The notes under the pieces: generated by a model
The model's input: the letters and a program-made list of their open reading frames with translations, nothing else
The model's database searches: none
Told to the model about the DNA's origin: nothing
NCBI RefSeq assembly: GCF_000321225.1
Contig: NW_004451524.1
Location: 496,001-560,000, forward strand
Direction of reading: 5' to 3'
Source of the DNA: Odobenus rosmarus divergens
Taxonomy: Eukaryota > Chordata > Mammalia > Carnivora > Odobenidae
DNA: 64,000 nucleotides
Translations under genes and position numbers: made by a program
Shown: in pieces, positions 24,860-36,915 of the stretch
Layout: each line of letters begins with the position of its first letter
How positions within the stretch are numbered: the stretch's first letter is position 1

Positions 24860-26540
24860 AAATAATTACGCTGACTTTGTAAAAGAAATAAGTCCTTAAT
24901 GCTTTAAAAGATAGTTCAGTGAAGACAATCAAGATTTAAATTTGCACGTATTTATACAAAAGCAAAAAGAGAAGATTTTGAAGAATACTTCATTAAAATT
25001 GTAATTTTCACTTTTGTGCTTTTCTATAGATCATTAAGAGCACCATGAGAAGTATCTTTCAGCTTCAGATTTTAGATATCATATAATTTTTCATGAATTA
25101 TACCGTAAAGAGCTCCATTAACATCTTTCCTTTTACCATTAATATTACAAAGATAATGGCATTCTTATGACCATTCCCATTATATAACTATTGTCCACTG
25201 ATGAAAGAAAACAACTGCGTTCTCTCTTAGAGATATTATAAAGTTCAAAGTAAATTTTTCCTCACCTCTGCATTCTACTAATGTTTTTATACAGTCTTTC
25301 TAATATATTGATTAGTCCTCAGAGTCTTTCAGAATGCCACTTATTTATTAAATGACTGCTAATCATTTTTCCAAGTACAAACTTAAATATGTGTTTTAGA
25401 AAGAGACTTAAAAAAATCAACCAATGTTTCCAGCAGAACAAAACAAAATATCCACTTTCTTATATTTAATTTGAAAAACTGAACTGTTTAAAAGCTTGCA
25501 CAGAGCTCTCACTTTGGCCTCTGAAGCCATTCATTATTTAACATATATCAAATACATTATAGTACTAATTAATGTATATTGTATATACACTAATGTATAT
25601 TGTACATTGTGATGTACATTAAATACTATGTACAATATTTAGCTGGCGAACACTGTATCTTCACTTAGCTCAAAACCTAAACTTTCACAGGTCACTCAGG
25701 AGCTATGTAACCTTAGGTGTGTCTAACTGCAACACTCAGTCTTAGCAGATACAAAGATTAATGGCCTCTGAAGCATTCTTTTTAAAAGTTGGTGTCGACT
25801 TTAAATTTTACCAAATATTTTTAGAACACACAGATTAAAATACTATGTGGTATTATTTTGGGTTGTTCGACCTTCAGAGTCTGTATAATTTGGTCGCACA
25901 ATTAAAGTTTCATTACACACACAAAGAAAAGCCTACTTTATTTAGTAATAACGTAATCAAGGAGTAAAAACGTGCAGACATTCTTAACCTATTCTTCACC
26001 AGAGACATGCTCATCTGCCTCCTGGGAGCAGAGGGTGAATAAATGCACGCAGCAGGCACTGGGTTAGAGAGTCTGGCACAAAAGTGTTTTTATTTCAATC
26101 AATAATAACACCTGCCTACCTGCACTGCCGTTTGAAACACTGCCAGATGTAACAAAACAACAAAACAAACCAGTAAATGGCTCCCATACCCATGGGTACC
26201 TTGATATAGATAAATGGAACAAAGAACACAGGGAACTTAAATGCCTTAATGCATGTGCGCCATTCTTAATGCTAGGATGCCTGAGATTTGGAAAGTATTT
26301 CCTCTACTCAACACAGACGACATAAACTCATTTATTTCATGTTCAAACAAATACTGCTTTTAGCTCTATAGACAACTCTTCTCAAGCCCCAATAACCATT
26401 CTTCCAACAACAACTGAAACATTAATAATCCCTCCAGTCCCTCTCTATAAAGAGAAATCAAGGACGTCTGTCCTCTTTCACCCTGGAAAAGGGCACACAA
26501 TTGTAGATGGTTAAGGGATCTATCACTCATTAGCTGGAGA
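24860..26540. other. Unannotated AT-rich intron sequence
   Basis: No gene or firm repeat. A small piece near 25690-25765 ('gagctatgtaaccttaggtg') might be MIR core. At 25565-25640 repeated 'aatgtatattgta' and 'gtacatt' words make an imperfect AT-rich inverted repeat. Confidence 0.4.
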
Positions 26541-26549
26541 AACTGGAAG

Positions 26550-26700
26550 GAATATATTCCTAAGCCTCAGTTTCTTCATCTATAAATTGGGGACAAAAAT
26601 CATTACTTCCCAAGTTTGAACTACAAATTAAGTAGAATAATAAGAGATTAACATCTGCCTGGCTTATAATAAACAATAAGGTACAGTTGTGGTTGTTGTG
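26550..26700 (+). repeat. MIR 3' part
   Basis: 'aagcctcagtttcttcatct', 'ataaattggggacaaaaatc' and 'aataagagattaacatctgc' followed by 'ctggcttataataaacaat' keep MIR order. Confidence 0.65.
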
Positions 26701-29435
26701 GTGTGGTGATCACGTCTCACACATGGCCCACTGTCACTCACAGCTAATCAGGCTGACCACATGGCATTATTTGGGTGTAACACGTGAGTCTAAACAGTCA
26801 AAAGAGAAACAGCAACTCCTCTGAATGTCCTCTGATCATAGTGACAATCCCATTTAGGAATAAAGCCAAATACTTATTTGGGTGTAGTTGGCAATATTTT
26901 TAACCTCAAGACAAAAAATATCAAGAAAATACTTCCCAGAAAAGTGACTGAAACAAAAAGTTTTAATTTCTTGAATGCAAAGTTTTCTTTTTTAACTCAT
27001 TTGCATTTGAATATAAATTTTGGAAATTATACTTCAGACAGTGTAATTGTAGTACCGTGCAGCAATAAGAGGTTCCTAAATGCCCATTTTATTTGTTTCA
27101 ATGTAACTGAGATTAGTTGATGAACATTTAAAAAAGATTTCAAAAGTATGTAATATAAACATACATAACTTTCAGAGATATTTGTATGCATCCTCAAACT
27201 CAGTTTATTAGACTTAATGTGTGTGGTTTTCATGTTATTGTATAGGTATTCAAATTCAACTTATCTGAATTTTAGGAAACTACATTATATATACTATAGA
27301 ATAACCATAATTATTTCCTTAAGAAACCAATAAAATGCCTCGGTCTTCATAGATAAAAAAACTAAAGTGAATGAATCTGAGGGCAACCTCTACTAGAATT
27401 CCCATGACACAGTATTGGGGCTTATTATTTTTACACATGAATAATGTTTCTCTTCATGCAATATGTAGTGTGGAGTTTATTGTTCTATACATTCAAATTT
27501 TCCTTTGAATTCTCCCAGAACAGATGCAAATTCTTAGGCCACAAATGTAACATTTATAAATAAAGGAATGACAGACACTGTGACCTATTCTGACTGTTCT
27601 CTCAGGCATGAAAATCACAGCTCCGTAAGAATAGGAATAAGTGCCCGCTCTGAACATGTACACCTTCAGCAATTCCCCAGGGACTCACATCTCGACTGAG
27701 TAACAGATAGTAAATGAGGCTCCATAGACTATATGTGCAAAGAACAGGCTCTGGCATCAACAGTCCTTAATACAAGTCTTTATTTCTGATTAGGTTGAGG
27801 TCTCTGAAAAGTTATAGTCTTTATTTGTACACTGGCAAAATGAAATGCATTTTTCAGCTAACTGTTGGGAATTTGAAAACCAACTAGATATTCAATGATG
27901 TAAATGAATTATTGTTAAATTTTTTTAGGTTCTGCTAAAGAAAAGCTTTCGCCTTTCAGAGATTCACACTGAAATAGTTAAGGATGAAAGATCAGAATGT
28001 TTTGTTACTTGTTTCAAAATAATGTTACAGGAGACAACACGGGGCGGAGGGGGCTGGATGGGACAGGATTGGCCATGGGCTGATGGCTGGGGAATGTGTA
28101 CAAAGGTGCTCATTTTGCCATTTTGTTTACTTGTGTGTATGGAGTAAATGTAGGCAGCGAATGTTGTAAAGATTAAATGAATCTGTGTATATAAGAAGGC
28201 TAGTCTATTTACAAGTTAATATTTCCCTTTACAACCTTCTACTTATCATAGTTATATATTTGGTAAGTTTCCTAATTGACACACAAGAAACTTATTTATT
28301 TAAACGTATCTAGTCAACTTAAACGCTCTCAATGCACAACAAAAAATATTTTATTTAGTAACCAATACTGATTATGTTTGATAAAATTCTCAAGTTTCCA
28401 TATATTATACTCTTTTGCTATGTAAAAAGGTATGATCTGAAGGCCATTTACATGCTATACATTACGTTTCCAAAATAATTCATTTAGAAACTGATGACAC
28501 TGAAATTTGCAATTCTCCATTTCATTTTGCTCAGCAATTATACTGGTCAGGCCTAAATGACCACAGGGAAGGAGCAACTGCAATTCTCATGTGGTTTTAT
28601 GGTAGTCTCTAGAATAATGTAACCTAATGTTACCTTCGCTAGTGAGGTTACCTGCTCACAGAGAGATATGGAAAAAAACACAATTCTGTTGATGAGAAGC
28701 TCATTAACAACTGCATTCGATCCATCTACTAATTCTGTGTCATTTTCTGTTCGGAATTCAAGAAGTTAAATTATTTCCTTCTTTGAAATACATGCTTTTG
28801 TCATACATTTATCACAAATTTTTTACCATAATGTCACTGTCATAAGTTCTGAAGTACTCAAAATATGAGTGTTTATATAACGTATTCCGCAATTCCTAAA
28901 TTTCTAGTATGTCTATTCACAGTGCTAAGCAATTTCACCTATTTGTTTGACACTCACAAAAATCTTGACAGAGCCTTACACCATGTATTGAGAGACTTGA
29001 GAATGATTATTCGAGCTTTCCAAACACCCACATGCACTAAGAGATTCTAATTCGGTCTCTCAGTTAACTCTGAACTGTTTCGATTAAGTAGAATGACGTT
29101 GTATTAAGGAAGTGCATTGGGGAATGGAATCTCTGTAGGGGGTCTTCCAAAGGCTGGATCTAAGGCACATTCTTAAACGCATAGCCTTGGTTGGTTCTTT
29201 GATGTCTAACACAGTAATAATACCCTGATGCCCAGATCACAGTGCTGCCTGAAGATAATATTACTAAAAGTGTTTACTCTCTATGGGGCTGTACAAATAT
29301 AAGGTATTTTTAAGCACATTGACTTACACTAAGATATGTTAGCACACCTAGATCCATTTGATTAAAATAATTTGTAATTTATACTATACATCTTTGAGGA
29401 TACTGAATTACTTTCAAGTCCTGAGCACTAAAATA
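26701..29435. other. Intron sequence with only faint repeats
   Basis: A possible MIR lies at 27745-27870 ('aacaggctctggcatcaaca' to 'tttgtacactggcaaaatga'). An old interspersed repeat of unassigned family lies at about 27985-28150 ('ttgtttcaaaataatgttac' through 'ggacaggattggccatgggc'). Nothing else is recognised; open frames are below 95 codons and unconvincing. Confidence 0.4.
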
Positions 29436-29620
29436 TAATTACCCTGGCACATGCACTTGATGGAATATTATGAAGCAATTAAAATGGTGATTTTTGCAGA
29501 CTACTGAAAAATTAGTATGCTCTCTTCATTACTTAAGTATGATACATGGTTGTGTGATCAGCATACTTCTAAGTTAATTCAGAGTTAAGCATAATAAGAA
29601 TAAAGATGATATATCAAAGT
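29436..29620 (+). repeat. Possible old L1 fragment
   Basis: 'gatggaatattatgaagcaa' and 'ttaaaatggtgatttttgca' resemble the 3' end of old L1 ORF2. Short and uncertain. Confidence 0.35.
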
Positions 29621-29722
29621 TTTAATAGTGGTTTTATTAAGTGATAAACTCATGGATTTCTTTTTTTTTAACTTCCTCTATGTGGCAAGTTTTAATGATG
29701 TGATTAGAATACTTATTCAAAG

Positions 29723-29922
29723 AGGGACGCCTGGTGGCTCAGTCATTAAGTGTCTGCCTTTGGCTCAGGTCATGATCCCAGGGTCCTGGGATCGAGCCCC
29801 GCATCAGGCTCCCTGCTCAGTGGGAAGCCTGCTTCTCCCTCTCCCAACCCCCCCACTTGTGTCCCTTCTCTTGCTTTGTCTCTCTCTGTCGAAAACATAA
29901 ATAAAATCTTTAAAGAAAAAAA
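29723..29922 (+). mobile_element. CanSINE
   Basis: Starts agggacgcctggtggctcag, with a full head, 'cagggtcctgggatcgagcc', CT-rich part and A-rich tail. Target duplications agaatacttattcaaag and agaatacttatacatag (29706-29722; from 29923) differ by two bases. Confidence 0.94.
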
Positions 29923-30304
29923 AGAATACTTATACATAGAAATGTAAACCAAAAAAAGGAAGGGTAAAATATACTATCCTTTCTTTCAATCTACTGTTAA
30001 TCTCTTTCCTTTATCAAAATTCCCCTGTTATTCCCTGCACATTATCAACTGTGTAGTCTCTCTTGATCTCTTCTCACCGTGGGTTCCAGTGACCTCCGGA
30101 GAATATCCTCTAACTGAATTCTAATTATTGCAATTTTCTACTAACCCAATTGCCTAAAGACTACCTAAATTTGCCTTCTGATAAATCATATTTTTTTTAC
30201 ATCCAAGAATAACAACAAATGTAGATAACTTCTTTAGACCTTACTACTCTGCAGAACTAGTACAAATCACTTTCCATCCAATACCTCATTTTGTGACCTT
30301 CCTA

Positions 30305-30400
30305 TGAGAGGGAGCTTTACTTTTTCCTTATTTTACAGAAGAAAGAACTTAGGTGACGTGACATCCAAGATCACGCAGTGAGCAAGTTAAGGGAGAAAAA
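30305..30400 (-). repeat. MIR fragment, reverse orientation
   Basis: 'ttccttattttacagaagaa', 'agaacttaggtgacgtgaca' and 'caagatcacgcagtgagcaa' match the complement of the MIR core. Confidence 0.65.
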
Positions 30401-30409
30401 CCAAATTTA

Positions 30410-30715
30410 CGAACAGATGCTCAATATCATTATTTTAAAAAACAATGAGAAATGAGATACCACTCTGTGCTTGCAAGGTTCACAGAAGCCAGAAAGCTGA
30501 TAATACCACGTGTTGCTGGTATAGCTATTCTCGAGAGCACCCCTGCATTATGTAACACAACCCCTGATCGGTCACCAGTATGCAAATATGCTACCACCTA
30601 GCAATTCTGTCTCTAGTTATATATTCTAGAGTAATTCTCTGGTAGGTGCTTAAGGGACATGTGCACGATGCTCTTTGCAGCAAGGTGGCTGAGTGTCCAT
30701 GGCTGGAGGAGTGAG
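30410..30715 (+). repeat. Old L1 ORF2 3' fragment
   Basis: 'gatgctcaatatcattattt', 'gagaaatgagataccactct' and 'ccacctagcaattctgtctc' followed by 'catgtgcacgatgctctttg' track the C-terminal end of mammalian L1 ORF2, with many changes. Confidence 0.65.
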
Positions 30716-31129
30716 TGTTAAGGCAGGGTAGGTGGCCAGCTTGCAGTTTTATGCGGCAGGGAGCAAGCTCTCTAGATGATTCTGATGCATGCTAAGCAAA
30801 GTCTGAGAACCTCTGTACACATGAATTTAAGGTGTCCTCTAGCATAAGATTCCTTTCTCTCTCTCACCCTTCCTACATGTAGACACACACACGTACAGGT
30901 ATACGTACATATACACACACATATTACTTTATTTTTTCATTTATTTATTTATAATGCTGTGATTACAACCATGAAATTCTATTCATGAAAAGACAGAATG
31001 TATGAATTGACTATAACACTAGTATTTTATGGCTCAGGCCTGATTATTTTTGGGTATTTGCTGGCACTCTTAGGAATGCAGCACTGCTACAATTCCTAGT
31101 CCTAGAAATGCATGCTAATGAAAACAGAC

Positions 31130-31680
31130 GTGCACACTCCATATCTGCCATGTGCTGTGTGCCAAGCTTCTTTCCCCTCTATCACCTGCCCCTCCCTGCT
31201 CTCCTCAGGAAAGGCGCCATCAGCCCCTGCCCCTGCCTCTTGCATTTCCACAAACATGTAATCCCTTGTGCCTTAATCCTCCTACCCCACAGTCCTCCTC
31301 ACATTACTAACTCGGGGTTCACCAGCATTCTTCTGACTGTTTTCTGTGACAACTTTTCTGTCCTCGTGGTTTGTTTATCGGTCTTCCACTGCCTTTCCCC
31401 CAAGACCATGCATGCACTCTGCCTGAAAACTGCCCTGCACCCTGTGGACCTTCCCTCATGCCCAAGAAGGGTTTCTTGCTCCTTCTCCTGTAGGCCCCTG
31501 GGTCTCCGTTCGCATGTTCACTAAAACAGAAGCTGGACTATAAAGTACCGTTCGAATGTCCGGTTGTGATGCCCTCTAAAAAGAGGAAAGTGTCATATCC
31601 ATGATTGATTCCCCTGAACGTATCTTGTTGCCTAAGGCACAACACTCAATGGGCACTTGCTGAATAAATAAATTTGATAC
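31130..31680 (+). repeat. Probable L2 3' region
   Basis: The C/T-rich body is not very informative. The 3' end 'aaggcacaacactcaatggg' + 'cacttgctgaataaataaat' is typical of L2 3' termini. The 138-codon open frame at 31108-31524 lies in this repeat and shows no domain. Confidence 0.45.
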
Positions 31681-31739
31681 TAAGCTCAGATGTTCGTTCT
31701 TACCGCATATGCCACGCCCAGCTGGGACTAACCTTTAGT

Positions 31740-32160
31740 CCTGGGTCAAAAACATGCAGTGATGAATTCAGCACACCCTCCTCCAGCCTGCTGTTCCAAT
31801 CCTACCCTAGCCTTGCCCACCCCTCCTCTGCTCCTGGCCGCTGCATTCGTTCTCTCGCTCGCTTGCTCTCACTGTCTCCTCCCCCCCGCCCCGCGGCTGC
31901 CACGCCCGCTCTGGGCTGCTCCTGGGCTCACTCTTCCTCCTCTCAGCCTTTGCCCACGATGGACCTGGATGAGTCCCAGACACCACCCACCCAAGAAAAC
32001 TCTTTTTGAGTTTCTTTCACTACTTAAACTACACCCCCCAAGGGCCCGCAGTGTCACAAGACTTTCAGCTTCCCCTCAACCACGTGGGTCTCTGCTTCCT
32101 TTGAAACTTTTCACCATTTCTTGTGGGTTTACCCATTGACCTCATCATGTTTTTATAATA
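31740..32160. other. GC-rich, C/T-biased patch
   Basis: Bases 31790-31990 are much richer in C and G than the intron around them and include a few CpGs ('gccccgcggctgccacgccc'). Overlapping open frames of 111 and 126 codons exist, but they are in different frames of the same pyrimidine-rich sequence. I do not recognise a gene. It could be an old L2 piece or an intragenic regulatory element. Confidence 0.35.
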
Positions 32161-34079
32161 AATAGATTCCGTTCTTCTCTGTGTGTCCACAGGCAAGCCA
32201 CCGGACGTCCAGGAGATTCACATATTTTATGTGTAAACTGGGGGGAAACGATGCCTCCTGTCATCACAGGGTGGTTCTGAAGAGTCACAAGTGACTTGTG
32301 TGTGGGTCTGGTAGTGCTGACTGATACACAGTCTGCATGAGGGGAAGCACAGAGAGAAAGACAAAAGCAGCCCTGACTGCCGTCGGAGGGGAACCAGACT
32401 GGTGTTTCACAATTCAACATCATTTCACAAGACCCCAACATCCCACAAGGCCACTCTGTAACTGCGATGGAGCAAGATGAACATAAGAGCACTCTGTACC
32501 CCTGTCTGACTGCATCCCCGAACTCAAACAACGTCTGAAGCACAAAAGTGACCCAATGCCCAACTCACTGGCTAGCATGAGGGATTAATTCCTCCTTCTT
32601 TACCAACTACAGCTTTAGCTCTGTCCCATTCTTCCACCTCCCCAGTAAACATTCAGAGAGGCAAATATGGTGCACCTTCTCCCTTGTTGTAACAGGAAGT
32701 AAGCTCAACCTTGTTTGACCACAGGTCTGTTTCCAGTGGTGTCTGGCTGGGGGCCAGCAATGGCCGCTATTATTGAGCTCAGAATGTTTGCTAGTATTTG
32801 TTGAATTAAATGGCTAGCAACCATGTGGATTTCAAGGGATGTAAAATCATCCCTCCTGTTCCTTTAGATGTATAAATGCCTAAGAAGTTAGTAATCAAAC
32901 TTTAAGGAAGCAGAATTGCAAGTGAATTCCACATCACAGTCATTTATAAATATATCTGATTTTTAGTCAATGTTGAGATCTTTCCTTATTTGTGATCAAG
33001 ATTATTTTATTTTAACCATTGTTTGGGTTAATAAAAAATCAAAGATCTTTTCAGGAGGCCCCAGCATTGCTGGTGCCTGTTGCCAGTTGGTGTGTCCAAG
33101 ACAGAATTGCCAGAAGGTTCTCCTCATACATTCATTTTTACTGAAGATACTTTCAAAATATAATTTCTCTTTAAATGAAAGAATTTATCACACTCTATTT
33201 TAATAACCTTCAGCCTGAAAAATGAATAGTGAGGTGAAAAAAATTAATAATGTCAAGTCTCCCAATGCCCTCTAAGAACCCGATTTAAACTTCAATAGGT
33301 CATGATCTCCCTAAAGCCAGACCTTAGTGCTTTCCAATTGGCTTTCGTTTATTGCTACTGTGGTCATTCCTCTGGGAGAATCATGTGTTGTCATCAGAAG
33401 TAAACCATTTCAACATACAACTGTCTTTAAAAAAAAAAGAGGGAGAATGCTGGGGGCCTCTGGTCACACTGATTTGCCCAGTTGCTCCATGAATTAGTAG
33501 AAATTTATTTATCATGTTATCCAGCCATCCCTTTGGGAAAAGGTAACTGTGGCCCTAAGCAAATGGGGCCAACAACCTGTTTGTATTGATTAGAGGGGAA
33601 GACATGAAAGGAAGATTTCAATGTGAGGCACTTTCCATGGCAGGAAGATGTGAATGATGCATCACTCACGACAGCGTTTCACATATTTGTTCACTGGCAT
33701 TGCCTAGGGCTCCTTTGACAATAACATTTCGATTAAAGTAAATAAATATTTAAGTAGACACCAAGAGTGTTTAAAATTAATTTCAATAAAACTTTTATTT
33801 CAAAGTATAATTTATGTTGAAAATATGAAAACTTTCATTATAAAAGTAACTTAAATATGTTGTTCTAGAATTTGGGGGGAAAGGAAAAAGGAAGAAAATT
33901 CTTACTCAACTCATCACTCTCAAAATTAGCAGAAAATTAGGTCATCTCCTCTTGCTACTTGTTTATAGTTATAGTCTTACTGTTAAATCACTTTAAAATT
34001 GTAATTTAGCACCAGTAAATATAATATTACTCATTTTTATTATAGCTAATTAGCATTTGGAAGGCACAGGCCCTCTTTC
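32161..34079. other. Unannotated intron sequence
   Basis: No recognised repeat or gene. The minus-strand frame at 32145-32543 (132 codons) shows no motif or splice context. Confidence 0.4.
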
Positions 34080-34129
34080 CACACATTCCAAACACTGTGA
34101 GGTGTGTACATGTATGTGCACTTGCAAAT

Positions 34130-34260
34130 CCAACCTTCCCAATCTCAATGACAGCAAAGGGCACAGCATCTGTGATTTACAGAATAAACTCCATTTAAAT
34201 AGACACTATTTAAATAACTTGCTCAAGGTCAACTTGCAAAACAAGTAAACATTCCTGACC
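34130..34260 (-). repeat. Possible MIR fragment, reverse orientation
   Basis: 'ctgtgatttacagaataaac' and 'taacttgctcaaggtcaact' resemble the complement of MIR. Confidence 0.45.
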
Positions 34261-34639
34261 AGCTCTATTCCACCACTAACCAGAGCTTCTCATGATGAAT
34301 GTCAAATGATAAGATGAATTTTAAAAGGTACATATTTTCTCATGAATTTTCAGATGTTGTAGAAGCCAGAGTATGCCATAATAAAAAGGCATAACTTTTC
34401 TCCCTGCTCCATTTGAGTTTTTTTCCTTTGGCATGCCTGTTCATCCCCATGAAGAAGTATATCCAGAGGAGAAACAATCAGGGGAAAAATTAGACATACT
34501 AACGTGCTCACAGTCTAATAGAGTTTTTTTCTGTTAGGAAAAAAATGAAATAAGTCATTTGTATTGACTATATTTTTCTCTGACTTCATTTAAGCCCTAA
34601 TGTTTAAGTTATTTTATAGCTACTTGACAGATCCAGCGA

Positions 34640-35025
34640 TCCTCTGCCGAATCTCAGCACAGAGGGCTGAAGTCTCTTCTCAGGGAGGCGGGCTGGGGAC
34701 TCAGCTTAGCATGAAAACCACCCAGTTGCTGCCCTCCTGGCCCCCACAATGTGCCCTCCACTCCCCCATGAGCGTCTCCCTGCTGCCAGAATTCACAGGA
34801 TCTTCCCTCACTGCCCCCAAACCCCCCCCCAAAGCCTTGCCTGACCCCCACAGTCGGGGAACTCTCTGTGCTGCATCGCATCGCTCTAGGGGTTTGGGGG
34901 CTTCTCAAAACCACCCCCAGGCCAGGCTCACTTTGAGGCCCAGGACACCATGTCATTCCTCTTTATATACCCAGCAGCACATAATAGGTGCCCAGTGCTC
35001 AGTCCATGCTGACTGAATGAGCAAA
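34640..35025 (+). repeat. Probable L2 3' region
   Basis: A C-rich body with 'agccttgcctgacccccaca' (the L2 phrase for the end of the ORF) leads to 'cccagcagcacataataggt' and 'gcccagtgctcagtccatgc' + 'tgactgaatgagc', a standard L2 3' end. Overlapping open frames (138 and 100 codons) are not genes. Confidence 0.6.
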
Positions 35026-35930
35026 GCTTACTAGCATTGTCACTGGGGCAAATAAGGGTGTGAAATATGGGATATGGTATCAAGTAGGGTTGATTTGGTA
35101 AAAGCCCCCCTCATCTGGGGATATGAGCAATATGACCCCTGAGCTTTATCAATCAATTCAGCACATGGAATACCATAGCTATAGAAATGTATCCATTTAT
35201 AAGGTCATCTTTTTAGCCCAGTGGAAAAAGTGTAGTAAGGTAGTTCGTTAAGAGAGTGAATTTGGCAGAGGCTCTTTGAATGTGACGCGTCTGGAACAAA
35301 AGAATGAAGAAGAGCTCCGCATCAAAATGAGATTTAGACCACCACTCTCATTATAGCCACTTCGCAGTCTTCTAGATATTAAAGTCCTTGTGATAAAATT
35401 GGTAAGCCTATTATGCTAAGACCCCATTTCTCAGGCGCAGCAAGAAGCTGAAAGGATCCTACATGGCCAGGGATGAAGAAGAGATGCTGGTTGAAGGCTC
35501 TGGCTTCCTTCCCTCTGGACTGCCTGCACAGTCACCTGCCCCTCTGTGCAACGACAGTCCCTCCAAGCACAGGACACAGGGGCATCCATGCCAAAGGAAT
35601 GAACCTGTGCCCAGGTATCCGCGTACACGTGCAAGTTTTCAAACTCCATGTCCATTTGTTATTTCAAATAAGAGCTCTTCCCTACGACTCAACACTAAAA
35701 AAAAAATATATATATTTTTTCTTTTGTTTGGTGGAGGCACATTTCCCGAATGACAATATGTGCCAGACCAGAGCTGGCGGTGTCTGCCAGAAAATAAATC
35801 TCTGCATGATGCAACAAGAGACAACATTTTCCCCCGATCTCCTCAAGGATGTGTTCCAATCATTTCGACGAGATTTACAGTGTCTTGTTTAAAAAAAAAA
35901 AAAAAAGTAATGACGTAGAAAGTAGGTCTA
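35026..35930. other. Intron sequence before the palindrome
   Basis: No repeat family recognised. The 139-codon frame at 35473-35892 runs through low-complexity (AT)n at 35706-35720 and has no motif. An A17 run at 35890-35906 is followed 25 bases later by the left palindrome arm. Confidence 0.4.
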
Positions 35931-36294
35931 CAGTATGACTTTCTCTACCCTTCTTTCTCTAGTAGCTCTCTTTTTATAGGACTCATGTTATAGATATTTA
36001 ATATCCTAGTTCATGGCTTTCCAAGAACTTTGATTTCAGAGTTAATATTGGTTCCCCTTTTGGGTGAGTTATGTTTAGGAACATTTCCTTAACATAACTC
36101 TCCTTTTAAAATACATTCTTTTAAAATAGCATTTTCGAATGCCAATTTTATTGAACCGTTTGGACACATCTTACCACTTACTGACACGGGACACGAAAAG
36201 CTGAGTGCTGCCAAACAGTGCTGGTGAAACTCGAATTGCGTGTTCATCTCCTGGGGCTCTCATTAACACGCAGATGATGACTCAGCAGCCCCGG
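35931..36294 (+). repeat. Left arm of large inverted repeat
   Basis: The 364-bp arm starts cagtatgactttctctaccc and ends ctcagcagccccgg. Aligned by eye with the reverse complement of 36552-36915 I find about eight substitutions and no gap, roughly 98% identity. Its own content is not a repeat family I recognise. Confidence 0.93.
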
Positions 36295-36551
36295 AGTGGT
36301 GCCTGAGATTCAGCATTTCCAGTGAGCTCTCCCTGAGGATGGGCCTGCTGCTCCTGGTCCCAGCACCCCATTTGGAGTAGCAAAGCTGTACAGCTGAGCT
36401 ACTCAAACTTGGCGTGCATGACATTACATGGAGGGACTATTAAAACACATTCCTGGACCCCATCCCCCGAGGTTCTGGCTGTGTAGGTCTGGGCTGGAGT
36501 CTCCCACTGTGCATGCCTAACAAGCTCCTATGAGCTGCAGATACTGCTGAT
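36295..36551 (+). repeat. Spacer of the inverted repeat: two MER5A-like pieces in tandem
   Basis: The first piece (about 36291-36390) matches the middle and 3' end of MER5A: 'gtgcctgagattcagcattt', then 'gggcctgctgctcctggtcc' and 'ccatttggagtagcaaag'. The second (about 36395-36556) matches MER5A from its 5' end ('gctactcaaacttggcgtgc', 'attaaaacacattcctggac') to just short of its 3' end ('actgctgatccgggg'). Both have the same orientation. MER5A is a hAT-type non-autonomous DNA transposon. Confidence 0.7.
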
Positions 36552-36915
36552 CCGGGGCTGCTGAGTCATCATCTGCGTGTTAATGAGAGCCCCAGGAGAT
36601 GAACACACAATTCGAGTTTCACCAGCACTGTTCGGCAGGACTCAGCTTTGCGTGTCCCGTGTCAGTAAGTGGTAAGATGTGTCCAAACGGTTCAACAAAA
36701 TTGGCATTCGAAAATGCTATTTTAAAAGAATGTATTTTAAAAGGAGAGTTATGTTAAGGAAATGTTCCTAAACATAACTCATCCAAAAGGAGAACCAATA
36801 TTAACTCTGAAATCAAAGTTCTTGGAAAGCCATGAACTAGGATATTAAATATCTATAACATGAGTCCTATAAAAAGAGAGCTACTAGAGAAAGTAGGGTA
36901 GAGAAAGTCATACTG
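36552..36915 (-). repeat. Right arm of large inverted repeat
   Basis: Reverse complement of 35931-36294, same length, ending gggtagagaaagtcatactg. Followed by unrelated sequence; no direct repeat flanking the whole structure was seen. Confidence 0.93.

Noticed and set aside
31108..32139. Three overlapping frames of 111-138 codons as a novel gene
   Set aside because: Pyrimidine-rich sequence is poor in stop codons in several frames; no frame shows conserved motifs, and part of it is an L2 3' end.
35931..36915. Inverted arms as terminal inverted repeats of a DNA transposon
   Set aside because: No flanking target duplication was seen, no transposase remnant lies between the arms, and the spacer is made of MER5A pieces joined at microhomology. 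Repair-type duplication fits better, although not proven.
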